From Chamaelirium japonicum (Eukaryota > Streptophyta > Magnoliopsida > Liliales > Melanthiaceae): a DNA stretch of 64,000 nt. Below are positions 41,632 through 52,619 of this stretch, in pieces. A model generated the notes under the pieces. The model was not told where the DNA came from. It worked only from the letters and a program-made list of their open reading frames with translations, and searched no databases. The stretch spans positions 88,336,170 through 88,400,169 of the forward strand of contig OX393549.1 in the NCBI GenBank assembly GCA_947650365.1. The letters run 5' to 3'. Each line of letters opens with the position of its first letter. Within the stretch, counting starts at the first letter, position 1. Made by a program: the position numbers and the translations under genes.

Positions 41632-43155
41632 TCACACATTCACACTTGGAAGAGTGCTGATTAAACTGTTACCCGCTTCCGGCTTCTGCACTCCTCTCCC
41701 CCACATCGAGTCTCTGACATGCAACACATCATTCCATCGGCCCACGCTTGCATAGATGTGCGAGAGAAGGACATAATCACTGCTATGATTGGGTTCCAAC
41801 TCTTCAAGATGCTTCCGCACGCGCTCACCTAGTTCGAGATCCCCATGAACTCGGCACGCCCCCAGCAATGTTCTCCACACCACAGCATTGCCCTCCATCG
41901 GCATGCTTCTTGTTAGTTCATACGCCTCCCTAACGTGCCCAGCTCGACCGAGCAGATCGACCATGCATCCGTAGTGCTTTATGGAGGGCGTTATGCCGTA
42001 ATCGCTTGCCATGCTATCGAAATACGTCCTCCCTTCTTCTACCAGACCTCCGTGACTGCAAGCACAAAGCAAACCCAGGAAAGTGATGTCATTAGGGTCC
42101 TCAAACTCCTGCTCTCGCATTCTATCAAAGAGTCGTATCGCATCATCGGAGTGCCCGTGCATGGCGAATCCTAATATAACCGAGTTCCATGACACCACGT
42201 TCCTCTCCTTCATGTCCTCGAAAACCCGGAGCGCTCTGTCGATCGCTCCGCACTTGGCGTACATATCAATCAGAGAGTTTGAGACGGAGGGGTTCCGGTC
42301 GAGCATCGAACTACTAATATTCGAGTGGACCCATCGGCCAAAATCCAACGCGCCCAGCTCCGAACACGCCGACAGAACGACGACCAGCGTGGCCTCATCG
42401 GGCCCGAAACCACTACGCTGCATCCGGAGGAACATCCCCAGAGCCTCACCGCATTGCCCGCAGTGGACGTACCCATCGATGAGGGTGTTCCACGACACGA
42501 GATCTCGGTCGGGTATTTCGTCGAACATCTGGCGGGACGTCCCCATGTCCTTGAACAGGGCGTACATGTGGATGAGGGTGTTCCGCACGAAGACATGGGT
42601 GCCCAGGCCGTGCTTCAGCACGCAGCCGTGGATCTGCCGGCCCAGCCCGGCCGCCTCCAGCTGGCCGCAGATCTTGAGCAGGAAGCAGAAGGTGAAGTTG
42701 TCGGCCGCCTTCCCCCGCTCGCGCATCCTCTTGTAGAGCAGGAACGCCTCCTCGGCCCGGCCGGCCCTCCCGAATCCTCTGATCATGGTGTTGTAGAGGA
42801 ACCCATCGGGCCATTTGATCTGCTCAAAGAGCAGGCAGGCGTGGCCCATGGCCCCCTGCGCTGAAACGGAGCAGAAGGTGATGATCCTGCCGGCCACGAA
42901 GACGTGCTGCTCGAAGCCGGTCCGGACGATCCGGGCGTGGATCTGGGTGAGCTCCCTCATGGTGGAGCATGATTTGAAGAGGGAGACGAGGGTTTGCTCC
43001 CGCGAGTTGCAGCTCTCGTGGGGGCCTGCTGCTGCTGTTGGGTGATCGGAGGGGAGAGGAGAAGACTCATGGGCCGGCTGCGGAAGCGATGGAGCATCCG
43101 AGAGGTGGTTGATGAAGCGGCGGCTCGACAATGGGATTCTGATGAGCTGTTTCAT
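41632..43155 (-). CDS. PLS-class E-type pentatricopeptide repeat protein
   Basis: A single-exon frame of 507 residues from the ATG at 43155, as usual for plant PPR genes. The N-terminus (MKQLIRIPLSSRRFINHLSD) is basic and Ser-rich, like an organellar targeting peptide. Repeats begin near residue 55. Recognisable PLS motifs include FLYNTMIRGFGRAGRAEEAF (119-138), VRNTLIHMYALF (190-201), DLVSWNTLIDGYVHCG (218-233), VSNSLIDMYAKCGAIDRALR (291-310), NVVSWNSVILGFAMHG (319-334) and HYGCMVDLLGRAGHVREAYE (394-413). Residues about 426-500 form an E/E+ region (WRTLLGACRVHGDLELGER to GNSLIS). There is no DYW deaminase domain. Such proteins bind organellar RNA and usually direct C-to-U editing with a DYW partner in trans. 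The RNA target cannot be read here. A CCAAT box (ATTGG on the plus strand) is about 70 bp upstream. Confidence 0.94.
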   Translation of the reverse strand: MKQLIRIPLSSRRFINHLSDAPSLPQPAHESSPLPSDHPTAAAGPHESCNSREQTLVSLFKSCSTMRELTQIHARIVRTGFEQHVFVAGRIITFCSVSAQGAMGHACLLFEQIKWPDGFLYNTMIRGFGRAGRAEEAFLLYKRMRERGKAADNFTFCFLLKICGQLEAAGLGRQIHGCVLKHGLGTHVFVRNTLIHMYALFKDMGTSRQMFDEIPDRDLVSWNTLIDGYVHCGQCGEALGMFLRMQRSGFGPDEATLVVVLSACSELGALDFGRWVHSNISSSMLDRNPSVSNSLIDMYAKCGAIDRALRVFEDMKERNVVSWNSVILGFAMHGHSDDAIRLFDRMREQEFEDPNDITFLGLLCACSHGGLVEEGRTYFDSMASDYGITPSIKHYGCMVDLLGRAGHVREAYELTRSMPMEGNAVVWRTLLGACRVHGDLELGERVRKHLEELEPNHSSDYVLLSHIYASVGRWNDVLHVRDSMWGRGVQKPEAGNSLISTLPSVNV

Positions 43156-43303
43156 GTAGAAAACATAGCGCGGGATGTTTAGACGGGTTCGGCTCCTGTC
43201 TCCGACTGATGATCGTCTCCCCTATTGGTGGCTGACGATTTGGGGCGTGACATGTGGCGATACAAAAACCAACGGATAGGATGACCTCAGGGGGGATACC
43301 ACT

Positions 43304-46300
43304 TAGGGGTGGGACATGGGCGGCTCTGATCCGAACCCGAACCCGACCCGTCCAACCCAAACAATGGACAAACATGAGCAAAGCTGGTTAAAAGCTTGGA
43401 CGGATTTGGACAAAAAAAGATCAACCTGATTTTATAGGTTTTTTTTTCCATCAATTTATGTACACAAGAATTTCTAATTGGGCAACGTGCCCATTATTTT
43501 GCAAATTGGGCAACCCAAACAACTAGAATGGGCAAACATGGGTTGGGCTTCCACGGGTTCTACGAGCAAAATGGGTTAAGGTTTGTGCAAGTCGGGTTGG
43601 GCATGGGCAGACCCTTCAACCCGCCCAAGTCCCTGTTGGGTGTGTGTGTGTTAAAACCACACTTTTAGTCCCATATCGGTTAGGGGAGAAATCCCCTACC
43701 AACATATAAGGATTTGCCCACTTCCCCCCACTAGTCATCACACTAGAGGAGGGGCTCCACTAGCTCACACACGCGCGCGCGTGTGTGCCGTGCCGGGCCG
43801 GGCCGGGCTTGGGCTTGGGCGGCGCGTGTGTGTGCGCCCACGGACCCGGACACGATAGCACCTCCGAAATGGGCTGGCCCGCACCTGCCCTCTTTTTGTT
43901 TTTTGCTTTTAAGTCCTCCCCCATTTATTAAATTCCTTTTTGGCTACTAGCCGTTTTGCATGCGACCCGTTGCTGCATGCGAGCCGTTACGAGACTGCTC
44001 TCTGCGAGCTGTAACGTGCGAGGTTAATGGGCTTAATCGCAGCCCATTAACCGCTCCCCTCTTTCAGCCTCCCATTAACAGCCCGAGGCCTATATAAGGC
44101 CCGGTGCAGCCATGGGATGGATACACTCCGAAAATCGAAATTCCTCCCTGCTTACTGCCTCTCTCTCTTCCATTCTCTTGTGCCGTGTTGCTGTAGTGCT
44201 GCCCCTTTGCTCCGAAGAGATTCCCTCTCTCGGACCAAAGCTTTGCTGCGGTGCTGCCTCCCGGCCTCGAGAAGATCGTCATCGAGTCGCTGGGTTCCTG
44301 AAAGTCTACGAGGTTCGCAAAGCCTTCTTGGAGTCGTGCCGACGAGAAGGAGGTCGCCTGACCGGGGTCGCCGTATCTCCGAGAAACATTGCCACGAGAC
44401 CCGCACGAGGGGGGCAATAAGATTCTTGGGACAGTGCCTAGCACGCTTCGACCACAGGCCAGAGTTTCTAACTCTTCGTTTGTCCTAATATTAGATCTAA
44501 AATAATCGACTTGCATCTAATAGAGAAATCTAAATAATTAGATATATTTTAGATAGATTGTATCTCCCTTTTAGAAAAGTTCGGCAAGGTGAATGACGGT
44601 TCCATAGAACCCGCTCTGCCTTGGCAAACAATTTCTAAAAGAAATTTGTGACTTGTCCTTGTTTGCTAAAATAACCTTTGCTAATCAATTTTAATATTAA
44701 TAATTTGGTTAAATCCTAAATTTGCTAGTTTAGAACGATTAGATTTCCAACAATCCAAGAATCTTATTGTATATTTAATCGTTCATCATATTATCATTCT
44801 ATTGTGTAATTCATTTTGGTAGTATTGTTATCATAGAATAAATAGTTTCATTATTAGTCGTTAAAAGTTGCGCTATAGTTATTAGTCAAAATTATTTTTC
44901 CTACAAAAGTTAATTAAAAGCATACATTTTAGAAAAGACTAAGAGTCATTATTTGGAATATTCCACTGCCTACGGTGTCTAGAAAGGCTTGACAAACCGG
45001 CATTAAATTACCCAAGGTAGCTTGGTATTTGAGCGAGCCTAGTGCTCCACCTCCTACCTGGAGCCCATCTGACCGTTAGGATTTGGAAGTTTCATTTTGA
45101 CTTCTGAAAGTCAAATCTATACAGTGTGCTTTAAAATTGACAAAACTCATTTTTCAATCCACAGATTTCAACTCCTTTCTTTGGTCCAAAATGGCCTCAC
45201 CAAACCGTGAAACCCTTAGTGCCAAACCCGAAAAGTTTGACGGGTCTAACTTCAAGAGGTGGCAGAACCAGATGCGATTTTGGCTAACCACACTTGGGTT
45301 ACTGTCAGCCATAGGTGAAACCGCACCAGGAGTATCCAATGGGTCTAGCCAAACTCGTCGTACCCGAGCCTCCACTTCTCAACCAGAAACTGAACAAACT
45401 TCTGGCATTCTCACTAGGACCCCAGAAGAAATCAACTACCATGGCCTTCATAGGATCCTAGGGGCCTTATCTGATAGATTATACGATATCTATTATATCA
45501 TTCAAAACCCTAAGGACCTATGGGATACCCTAGAGCGTAAGTATGGCCTAGATGATGCTGGAGTAAAACGCTTCAAAGCGTCTGACTTCAACAGCTTCAA
45601 AATGGTTGACTCCAAACCCATGAATGATCAGATTCATGAGTTTGAGAACCTAGTCCAACATCTGAAGACTAATGGTTCCACCCTTGATGAAACCTTCCAG
45701 ATAGCCTGTCTTATAGATAAACTACCTGCTTCTTGGTCTGAATTCTCTAAGCACCTAAGTCATACCCAAGGTGACCTAACCCTAACTCAAGTTCTAAACT
45801 CTATTAGAATTGAGGAGCAACATAGGCTCAGGGAAAAGGGATCCTCTGAATCCAAACCCAAGGTCAACAACATAGAGGGTCAACCGTCTAAGCCATTCCA
45901 AAAACCTAGACATAAGTTCCAGAAGAAACCCTTCCACCCTAAGCCTAAGCCATATACCAAGAAGCCATACCATAGCAACCATAACCCAAACCTTCCCAAG
46001 GACCAAAAGAAGGAAGGAGTGCGTTGCTGCTACGTCTGCGGTCGGACCAATCACATGGCCAACCAATGCTTCTACAAGAAGACAGCACCACCTCCAAATC
46101 CAAGAAGAAATGGTCCAACGCCACCCGGCTCCCAAGTCAACATGGTGACCTCTGGAGCTGGCTCTTCTGGGACCGCTTTCAGGTCTGTTCTCTTCACCCC
46201 TGAAGTTAACATGACCTTTCAAGCATTTGATTGGTGGATTGACACAGGAGCTAACATTCATGTTTGCTCTGATCAATCTTTGTTTTCCACCTATCAAGTC

Positions 46301-49300
46301 TCAGGTGGAGGAGCTCTAAGTATGGGGAACAATGCTGAGGCTCGTGTACTAGGGATAGGACGGATCGACCTGAAGCTGACGTCGGAGAAGACCCTGACCC
46401 TGCGCGGAGTCCACCATGTTCCGGAGATTAGGAGGAATCTAATTAGTGGGTCCTTATTAGTCCAACAGGGCTATAAGCTTGTATTTGAGTCCAATAAGGT
46501 TGTAATCACCAAAGGAATGAATTTTATTGGAAAAGGATTTCTTTCTGATGGTTTGTTTAAATTGAATGTATTCAATCCTTCTTCTACTATCTTAAATGTT
46601 GAGTCTTCGGTCACTTGGCACCAAAGACTAGGTCATGTAAATTATAATTCTATTAAGAAACTCATGACCTTAAACATTATTCCTAAATCCGATACTAGGA
46701 ATCTCGACAAGTGCGAGATATGCGTAGAAGCCAAACAACCTAAGAAACCCTTTAAAACCATCGATCGAGACTTCCATATACTTGAATTAATTCACAACGA
46801 TGTCTGTGATTCTGGGAGAACCTCGAGAGGTGGCAATAGATATTTTGTAACGTTCATAGATGACGCTTCAAAATATTGCCACCTATACCTTATTAAAACT
46901 AAGGATGAAGTACTCAGTAAATTTAGAATTTACAGAGCTCTGGTTGAAAACCAATTAGATGAAACCATTAAGATCCTTAGGTCAGACCGAGGAGGGGAGT
47001 ACACCTCAAATGAGTTAAGTGAATACTGTGATGACTATGGAATACTCCATGAAGTCACAGCTCCTTACACTCCCCAATCCAACGGTGTAGCGGAGAGGAA
47101 AAACAGGACCCTAATGAACATGGTTAATTCCATGTTACTAAGCCTTGGAGCGCCAGAGAACTTGTGGGGGGAAGCCCTAATGACGGCTTGTTTTATCCTT
47201 AACCGTATTCCCTTTAAACATAATGACTTGACCCCATACGAAGTATGGAAACATAGAAAACCTAACTTAGAATATTTAAAAGTGTGGGGGTGCCTAGCTA
47301 AGGTAAAAATCCCCGATCACAAAAGAAAGAAGATAGGACCCAAGACTATAGATGCCATCTTTATTGGTTACGCTTCAGAAAGTAACGCTAATCGCTTTTT
47401 AGTGTTTAACTCTGAAATAAGCGAAATAGCCAATAACACCATAATCGAAGCAAGAGATGCCTCATACTTCGAAAACATCTTTCCTTATAAGACTAGGATC
47501 AACACTAGGATTAATACCAATAACCAGGCCTCCAGTTCTAATCAAGTAACTCAGATCGAACCTGAAGTCCAATTAGAACCTGAAGACTAGACTGAACCGG
47601 TAACTCAAACCGAACCTAGGAGGAGTAAACGTGCCCGTGTAGAGAAAGTCTTTGATGACTTCTATGCACTTATGGTGGAGAACTCTCCCTCCACCTATAC
47701 AGATGCAATGAAGTCCATAGACTCACCTTTTTGGAAAGAAGCCATAGATAACGAGATCCAATCTATTCTTCAAAACCATACCTGGGAACTCACCAATTTA
47801 CCTCCTGGTTGTAAAACCATAGGATGTAAATAGGTGTTTAAGAAAAAACTTAGACCCGACGGTACCATAGATAAATTTAAGGCACGACTTGTAGCCAAAG
47901 GCTTTACCCAAAAACCTGGGGTAGACTACTTTGATGTCTACTCACCTGTCGCTAGGATAACCATGATTAGGATCCTCATCGCCTTAGCTTCAATCTATAA
48001 GCTAGTCATACATCAAATGGATGTAAAGACTGCTTTCTTGAATGACGACCTTAATGAGGAAATATACATGGACCAACCCGAGGGATTTACTGCACCTGGA
48101 CAAGAGGGAAAGGTGTGTAAGTTAATTCGATCACACTAGATCGCGTGTTAAGCCCCAAAACAATGGCACATGAAATTCGATGAAGTTATCTTATCCTATG
48201 GATTTGATATCAACACAACAGATGAATGTGTATACCATAAAGTAGATGGTAATAATATTGTCATCTTATGTTTGTATGTTGACGATATTCTGATATTCGG
48301 TTCAAACATACAAATCATAAATGATATCAAACATTTTTTGTCCCAAAACTTCGACATGAAAGATATAGGACAAGCCGACGTTATTTTGAACACTAAGATC
48401 ATTAGGAAGGACAATGGTTTAGTGTTATCCCAATCCCACTATGTCGAGAAAATCCTTAGGAAATTTTACGACCCCGATTGTCAACCAGTATCCACACCAT
48501 ATGATCCAAATACCCATCTAACAAAGAATACTGTACTTCCTAGACTACAGAGCGAGTATGCTCAAATCATAGGATCGCTAGGTTTTCTAGCAAACTATAC
48601 TCGACCCGATATTGCTTACGCGGTAAATAGACTTAGTCGTTATACGTCTAACCCGAATTTGTCCCATTGGAATGCATTAGAAAGAATTTTTAGATACCTT
48701 AAGGGAACCATATCATACGGTCTCCACTATAGTGGATATCCAGCTGTATTAGAGGGATACTCTGATGCTAACTGGATTAGTGACTCAATAGATATTAAGT
48801 CCACAACCGGATATGTATTCCTACTAGGAGGTGGAGCCATATCTTGGAAATCCACCAAACAAACTGTTATAGCTAGGAGTACCATGGAATCAGAAATGAT
48901 AGCGCTAGATACCACTAGCACAGAAGCAGAATGGCTTCGAGATCTTCTATATGAGATCCCACTGATAGAAAAGCCTTTACCGGCTATACCTATCCATTGT
49001 GATTGTCGATCAGCTATTGATAAATGTAATCAAGAAAACGCTGATGTGAAAATAAATCGACATCTGAAAGTGAGACATAGATCTCTCAGATATAAGATGA
49101 AAAATCAAATAATTGCCCTAGATTTTGTTAGGTCCGAAAAGAATTTGGCGGATCATCTAACTAAGGGCCTTTCTAGGACAGTGGTCTTAGAATCGTCGAG
49201 GGGGATGGGATTAAGCCCATAAGAAAAATCACCGCAGTGGGAACCCAACCTCACGGAGGTTCAATGGGTAGAAACAAACTGTAGTAGTGATTGAAAATGA

Positions 49301-50929
49301 GGAGCACTGAATAATGCTCCCGTCCCTATGACGTCAGTGCTTATTAAAAGCAAGGGTTAGGATGAGTTTAAAACTCTTAATAAGTCCAAGACCCATGAGG
49401 CGGGGTGTCGCCTTGCTCACACCCCTATTAGGACTTACCTATATGTATGTCATTGTGAGGCCGCAACTCTGGGACCAGGGCAGCTCCCTAGAAACATATA
49501 AGAAAAGATATATGCGCAAGGCCATTAATAGCGCAACCCGCTTAGAACCATCGAAAACTATACTACGTGTACTACTTGTAGAAACCCGATAAATGAGGCT
49601 GGTTCAAGGCGTAGTCCACCAAGCCCTTACGGATGTATACAACTGTACTAAGTGGAGGTTCAAACCGGAAGGTACCTACACCTACTGCGTAGTATAAGGA
49701 ATCCAGCAAAGTCTTTTTATTTTACATTTTAAACTTTTTAATTATTTAATATTTAGTGGTTTTAAACACATGTGGGGGATTGTTGGGTGTGTGTGTGTGT
49801 TAAAACCACACTTTTAGTCCCATATCGGTTAGGGGAGAAATCCCCTACCAATATATAAGGATTTGCCCACTTCCCCCCACTAGTCATCACACTAGAGGAG
49901 GGGCTCCACTAGCTCACACACGCGCGCGCGTGTGTACCGTGCCGAGCCGGGCCGGGCCGGGCTTGGGCATGGGCATGGGCTGGGCGGCGCGTGTGTGTGC
50001 GCCCACGGAGCCGGACACGGTAGCACCTCCGAAATGGGCTGGTCCGCACCTGCCCTCTTTTTGTTTTTTGATTTTAAGTCCTCCCCCATTTATTAAATTT
50101 CTTTTTGGCTACTAGCCGTTTTGCATGCGACCCGTTGCTGCATGCGAGCCGTTACGAGACTGCTCTCTGCGAGCTGTAACGTGCGAGGTTAATGGGCTTA
50201 ATCGCAGCCCATTAACCGCTCCCCTCTTTCAGCCTCCCATTAACAGCCCGAGGCCTATATAAGGCCCGGTGCAGCCATGGGATGGATACACTCCGAAAAT
50301 CGGAATTCCTCCCTGCTTACTGCCTCTCTCTCTTCCATTCTCTTGTGCCATGTTGCTGTGGTGCTGCCCCTTTGCTCTGAAGAGATTCCCTCTCTCGGAC
50401 CAAAGCTTTGCTGCGGTGCTGCCTCCCGGCCTCGAGAAGATCGTCATCGAGTCGCTGGGTTCCTGAAAGTCTACGAGGTTCGCAAAGCCTTCTTGGAGTC
50501 GTGCCGACGAGAAGGAGGTCGCCTGACCGGGGTCGCCGTATCTCCGAGAAACATTGCCACGAGACCCGCACGAGGGGGGCAATAAGATTCTTGGGACAGT
50601 GCCTAGCACGCTTCGACCAAAGGCCAGAGTTTCTAACTCTTCGTTTGTCCTAATATTAGATCTAAAATAATCGACTTGCATCTAATAGAGAAATCTAAAT
50701 AATTAGATATATTTTAGATAGATTGTATCTCCCTTTTAGAAAAGTTCGGCAAGGTGAATGACGGTTCCATAGAACCCGCTCTGCCTTGGCAAACAATTTC
50801 TAAAAGAAATTTGTGACTTGTCCTTGTTTGCTAAAATAACCTTTGCTAATCAATTTTAATATTAATAATTTGGTTAAATCCTAAATTTGCTAGTTTAGAA
50901 CGATTAGATTTCCAACAGTCCCACCCCTA
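43304..50929. mobile_element. hAT MITE (~340 bp) split by a Copia insertion
   Basis: Its left part is 43304-43633 and its right end is 50918-50929. The terminal repeat TAGGGGTGGGAC then TGGGCGG is inverted at the far end over 20 bp with one mismatch. Flanking 8-mers ATACCACT (43296-43303) and ATACCACC (50930-50937) agree at 7 of 8 positions. The interior has AACCCGACCCGT-type motifs like the other TAGGG elements. It sits about 150 bp upstream of the PPR start codon. Copia-4 landed inside its right TIR. Confidence 0.88.
43634..50917 (+). mobile_element. Copia-4: young complete LTR retrotransposon
   Basis: LTRs are 43634-44752 and 49781-50917, both TGTTGGG...CCAACA, with a perfect 5-bp target duplication GTCCC (43629-43633, 50918-50922). 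The internal region (coding from about 45137 to 49222) holds, in order, gag with UBN2-like EKFDGSNFKRWQNQMRFWL and a CCHC knuckle (CYVCGRTNHMANQC), protease (WWIDTGANIHVCSD), integrase (WHQRLGHVNYNS, HNDVCDSGR), reverse transcriptase (YVDDIL) and RNase H. It looks nearly whole with only about two or three breaks. I count about 13 substitutions between LTRs (about 1.2%), so an age near half a million years at a grass-like rate. LTR features: TATATAAG near 44092 and a CGCGCGCG tract. Confidence 0.93.
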
Positions 50930-50937
50930 ATACCACC

Positions 50938-51310
50938 ACCTATGGCCGTCACCCACCACCTGTCGCCGTCGGCCGGCCATTGCCACCTCCACCACCCGCT
51001 CCCGCCGACGACCACCCTTGCCGACTACCAGCAACCACCCCTACCGACCACTAGCCACTCGTCGTCACCCCACCAGCCACCACACGAATACGGCGGGTGG
51101 TGTCTGGAGGGGCAACGGTGGGTGGTCTGCAGGGGTGATATTGACAGTGGTAGTGGACAGCGGCGGTGGGTGGTGGCCGACGGTTTGTAAGGGTGGTTAG
51201 CGGGCAGTGACCAACACTGATGGTGGCCAGTGGCGGTGACCAAATGGAAAGGTGGTTGGCAGTGGCGGCATGTGGTGGGCGGCAACCAAGGGTGGTGGCA
51301 TCCGTCCTTG
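50938..51310. repeat. CCACC/GGTGG strand-switching simple repeat
   Basis: From 50938 to about 51085 the plus strand is crowded with CCACC/ACCACC; from about 51090 to 51305 it is crowded with GGTGG. The outer ends are imperfect inverted copies (CCACCACCTATGG / CCAAGGGTGGTGG). Before Copia-4 and the MITE inserted, this block lay about 150 bp upstream of the PPR start. The 80-100-codon frames here are compositional. Confidence 0.6.
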
Positions 51311-51773
51311 GGTTCATCCCATGCTCATAGATCGGGCCCATTCGTTTTCAGATAACCACATGTCGCTCCCTAAATCGTCATCGACCAATAGGGGAGACGA
51401 TCATTAGTGGAGAGGAGTCACCCTTTATATACAACCTTTCTCTGATCCATAAATCATGAGTAGAAAGGTTTGAGCCCAGTCCCAGCCCAATCCACCAAGC
51501 AATATATGCATTGGGATAAATCCAGGTTGGCCTTGGCAGGCCCAGGCCAACTTTTGTCTGATTTCCCGCTATGATGGTAAATGTATAGGGATTTAACAAC
51601 AATCAGCTGTATAAGAACTGATTTGGATGTGTTTCCAATTGATAGCTCGGTTGGTAAAACATGCAATATGTGGCCTTTGGTCGAGTACAATCTTGAGGGA
51701 AAGTTCGTTTCACGGTGTCCATATTGGGAGTTAATCAAGAACGGCTCCAACATGGGAGAGAGGAAGCAGTACC
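51311..51773 (+). other. Intergenic DNA with a tRNA-like SINE head
   Basis: At 51642-51700, TAGCTCGGTTGGTAAAACAT (box A-like) is followed by TGGTCGAGTACAATC (box B-like), then CTTGAGGGAAAGTTCG. The latter stretch, with CACGGTGT and ATATTGGGAG, recurs at 60463-60516, so it belongs to a dispersed SINE-like family. R3 inserted into its right part. Confidence 0.5.
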
Positions 51774-51786
51774 AAGGCATGAGCTT

Positions 51787-51885
51787 TTTTTTTTTTTTGG
51801 TACATTCAAGGGGGATGTCACAAGCGGACCTCCAGGAGGCGCCACAGGCCGGCACAAACCCAAAACCACCCCAACAACAGGGAGA
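51787..51885 (-). mobile_element. 5'-truncated non-coding retroposon R3, 13-bp TSD
   Basis: AAGGCATGAGCTT flanks it exactly (51774-51786 and 51886-51898). On the minus strand it reads GGCGCCTCCTGGAGGTCCG, TTGTGACATCCCCCTTG, then ATGTACC plus a poly(A) tail. This matches the 3' end of R1 (17505-18235). It is a 99-bp stub produced by incomplete reverse transcription. Confidence 0.85.
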
Positions 51886-51898
51886 AAGGCATGAGCTT

Positions 51899-52619
51899 GT
51901 TGATACACTATTGCCAACTTACATATACAATCCTGATCTGGTGCTCCCTTTATTGTACTCACCACCATACTCATCAACCATTTTATGGCCTCTATTAGAA
52001 TTTGCTGATTTTTTTTTGATGTAATCATTTAACTTTATATTGAAAATCCATAAAAAATTAGCCAATTCCAAAACATCTAGGTTGATCAAATTTGAAATTG
52101 TTTAAATAGACGGTCAATAAAAGTTTTTTTGATGGTCCAGCTATTCTAAACCCCACCCAATTAAGCCCTTTCATATTCCTCAGTGTCCTTTGCTGCGCCC
52201 TCGAGTATGAAAATGAAAAATAAACAGCAAGTATCACTTTAAATATGCTTGAAAACGAATATATAACTTGTTGACTATGGTGGTTAAATAAAGCAAACGA
52301 TTGATCACAAAAACAAAAGATAAAACACAATCAACAGAACTATTCTTTCAACCCTCTATTTGAACAATTTCAAATTAGGTGAGAGATCTCATGATTCTCT
52401 ATTTAGATTCTATGATTTGATTATTTTTAGCTGTTGTTCGTACCTGGCACTTTTTTATTGGTGATTGTTTTCAACGGACACGATTAGCTCCTTAAAGGAC
52501 AAGATACCTTGATCATCGAGATGGTCAGATGTTTGCAGCAGTAGACTAGCTCGACGTCGAAGTACCACCTGCACTCGAGTTCACACATAAGGTGATATGT
52601 TCAATTTATATGAAGGACT
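51899..52619. other. AT-rich intergenic DNA
   Basis: At 52066-52098 the sequence AATTCCAAAACATCTAGG, followed by TGATCAAA, resembles the internal module of foldback elements A and B, possibly a relic. No gene recognised. Confidence 0.45.

Noticed and set aside
42270-42864. Long frames on both strands inside the PPR gene
   Set aside because: High third-position GC keeps alternative frames open; only the 507-residue frame has PPR motifs.
44064-44516. 102-150-codon frames inside Copia-4 LTRs, identical in both LTRs
   Set aside because: They are preserved only because the LTRs are young duplicates; no domain and no independent sign of coding.
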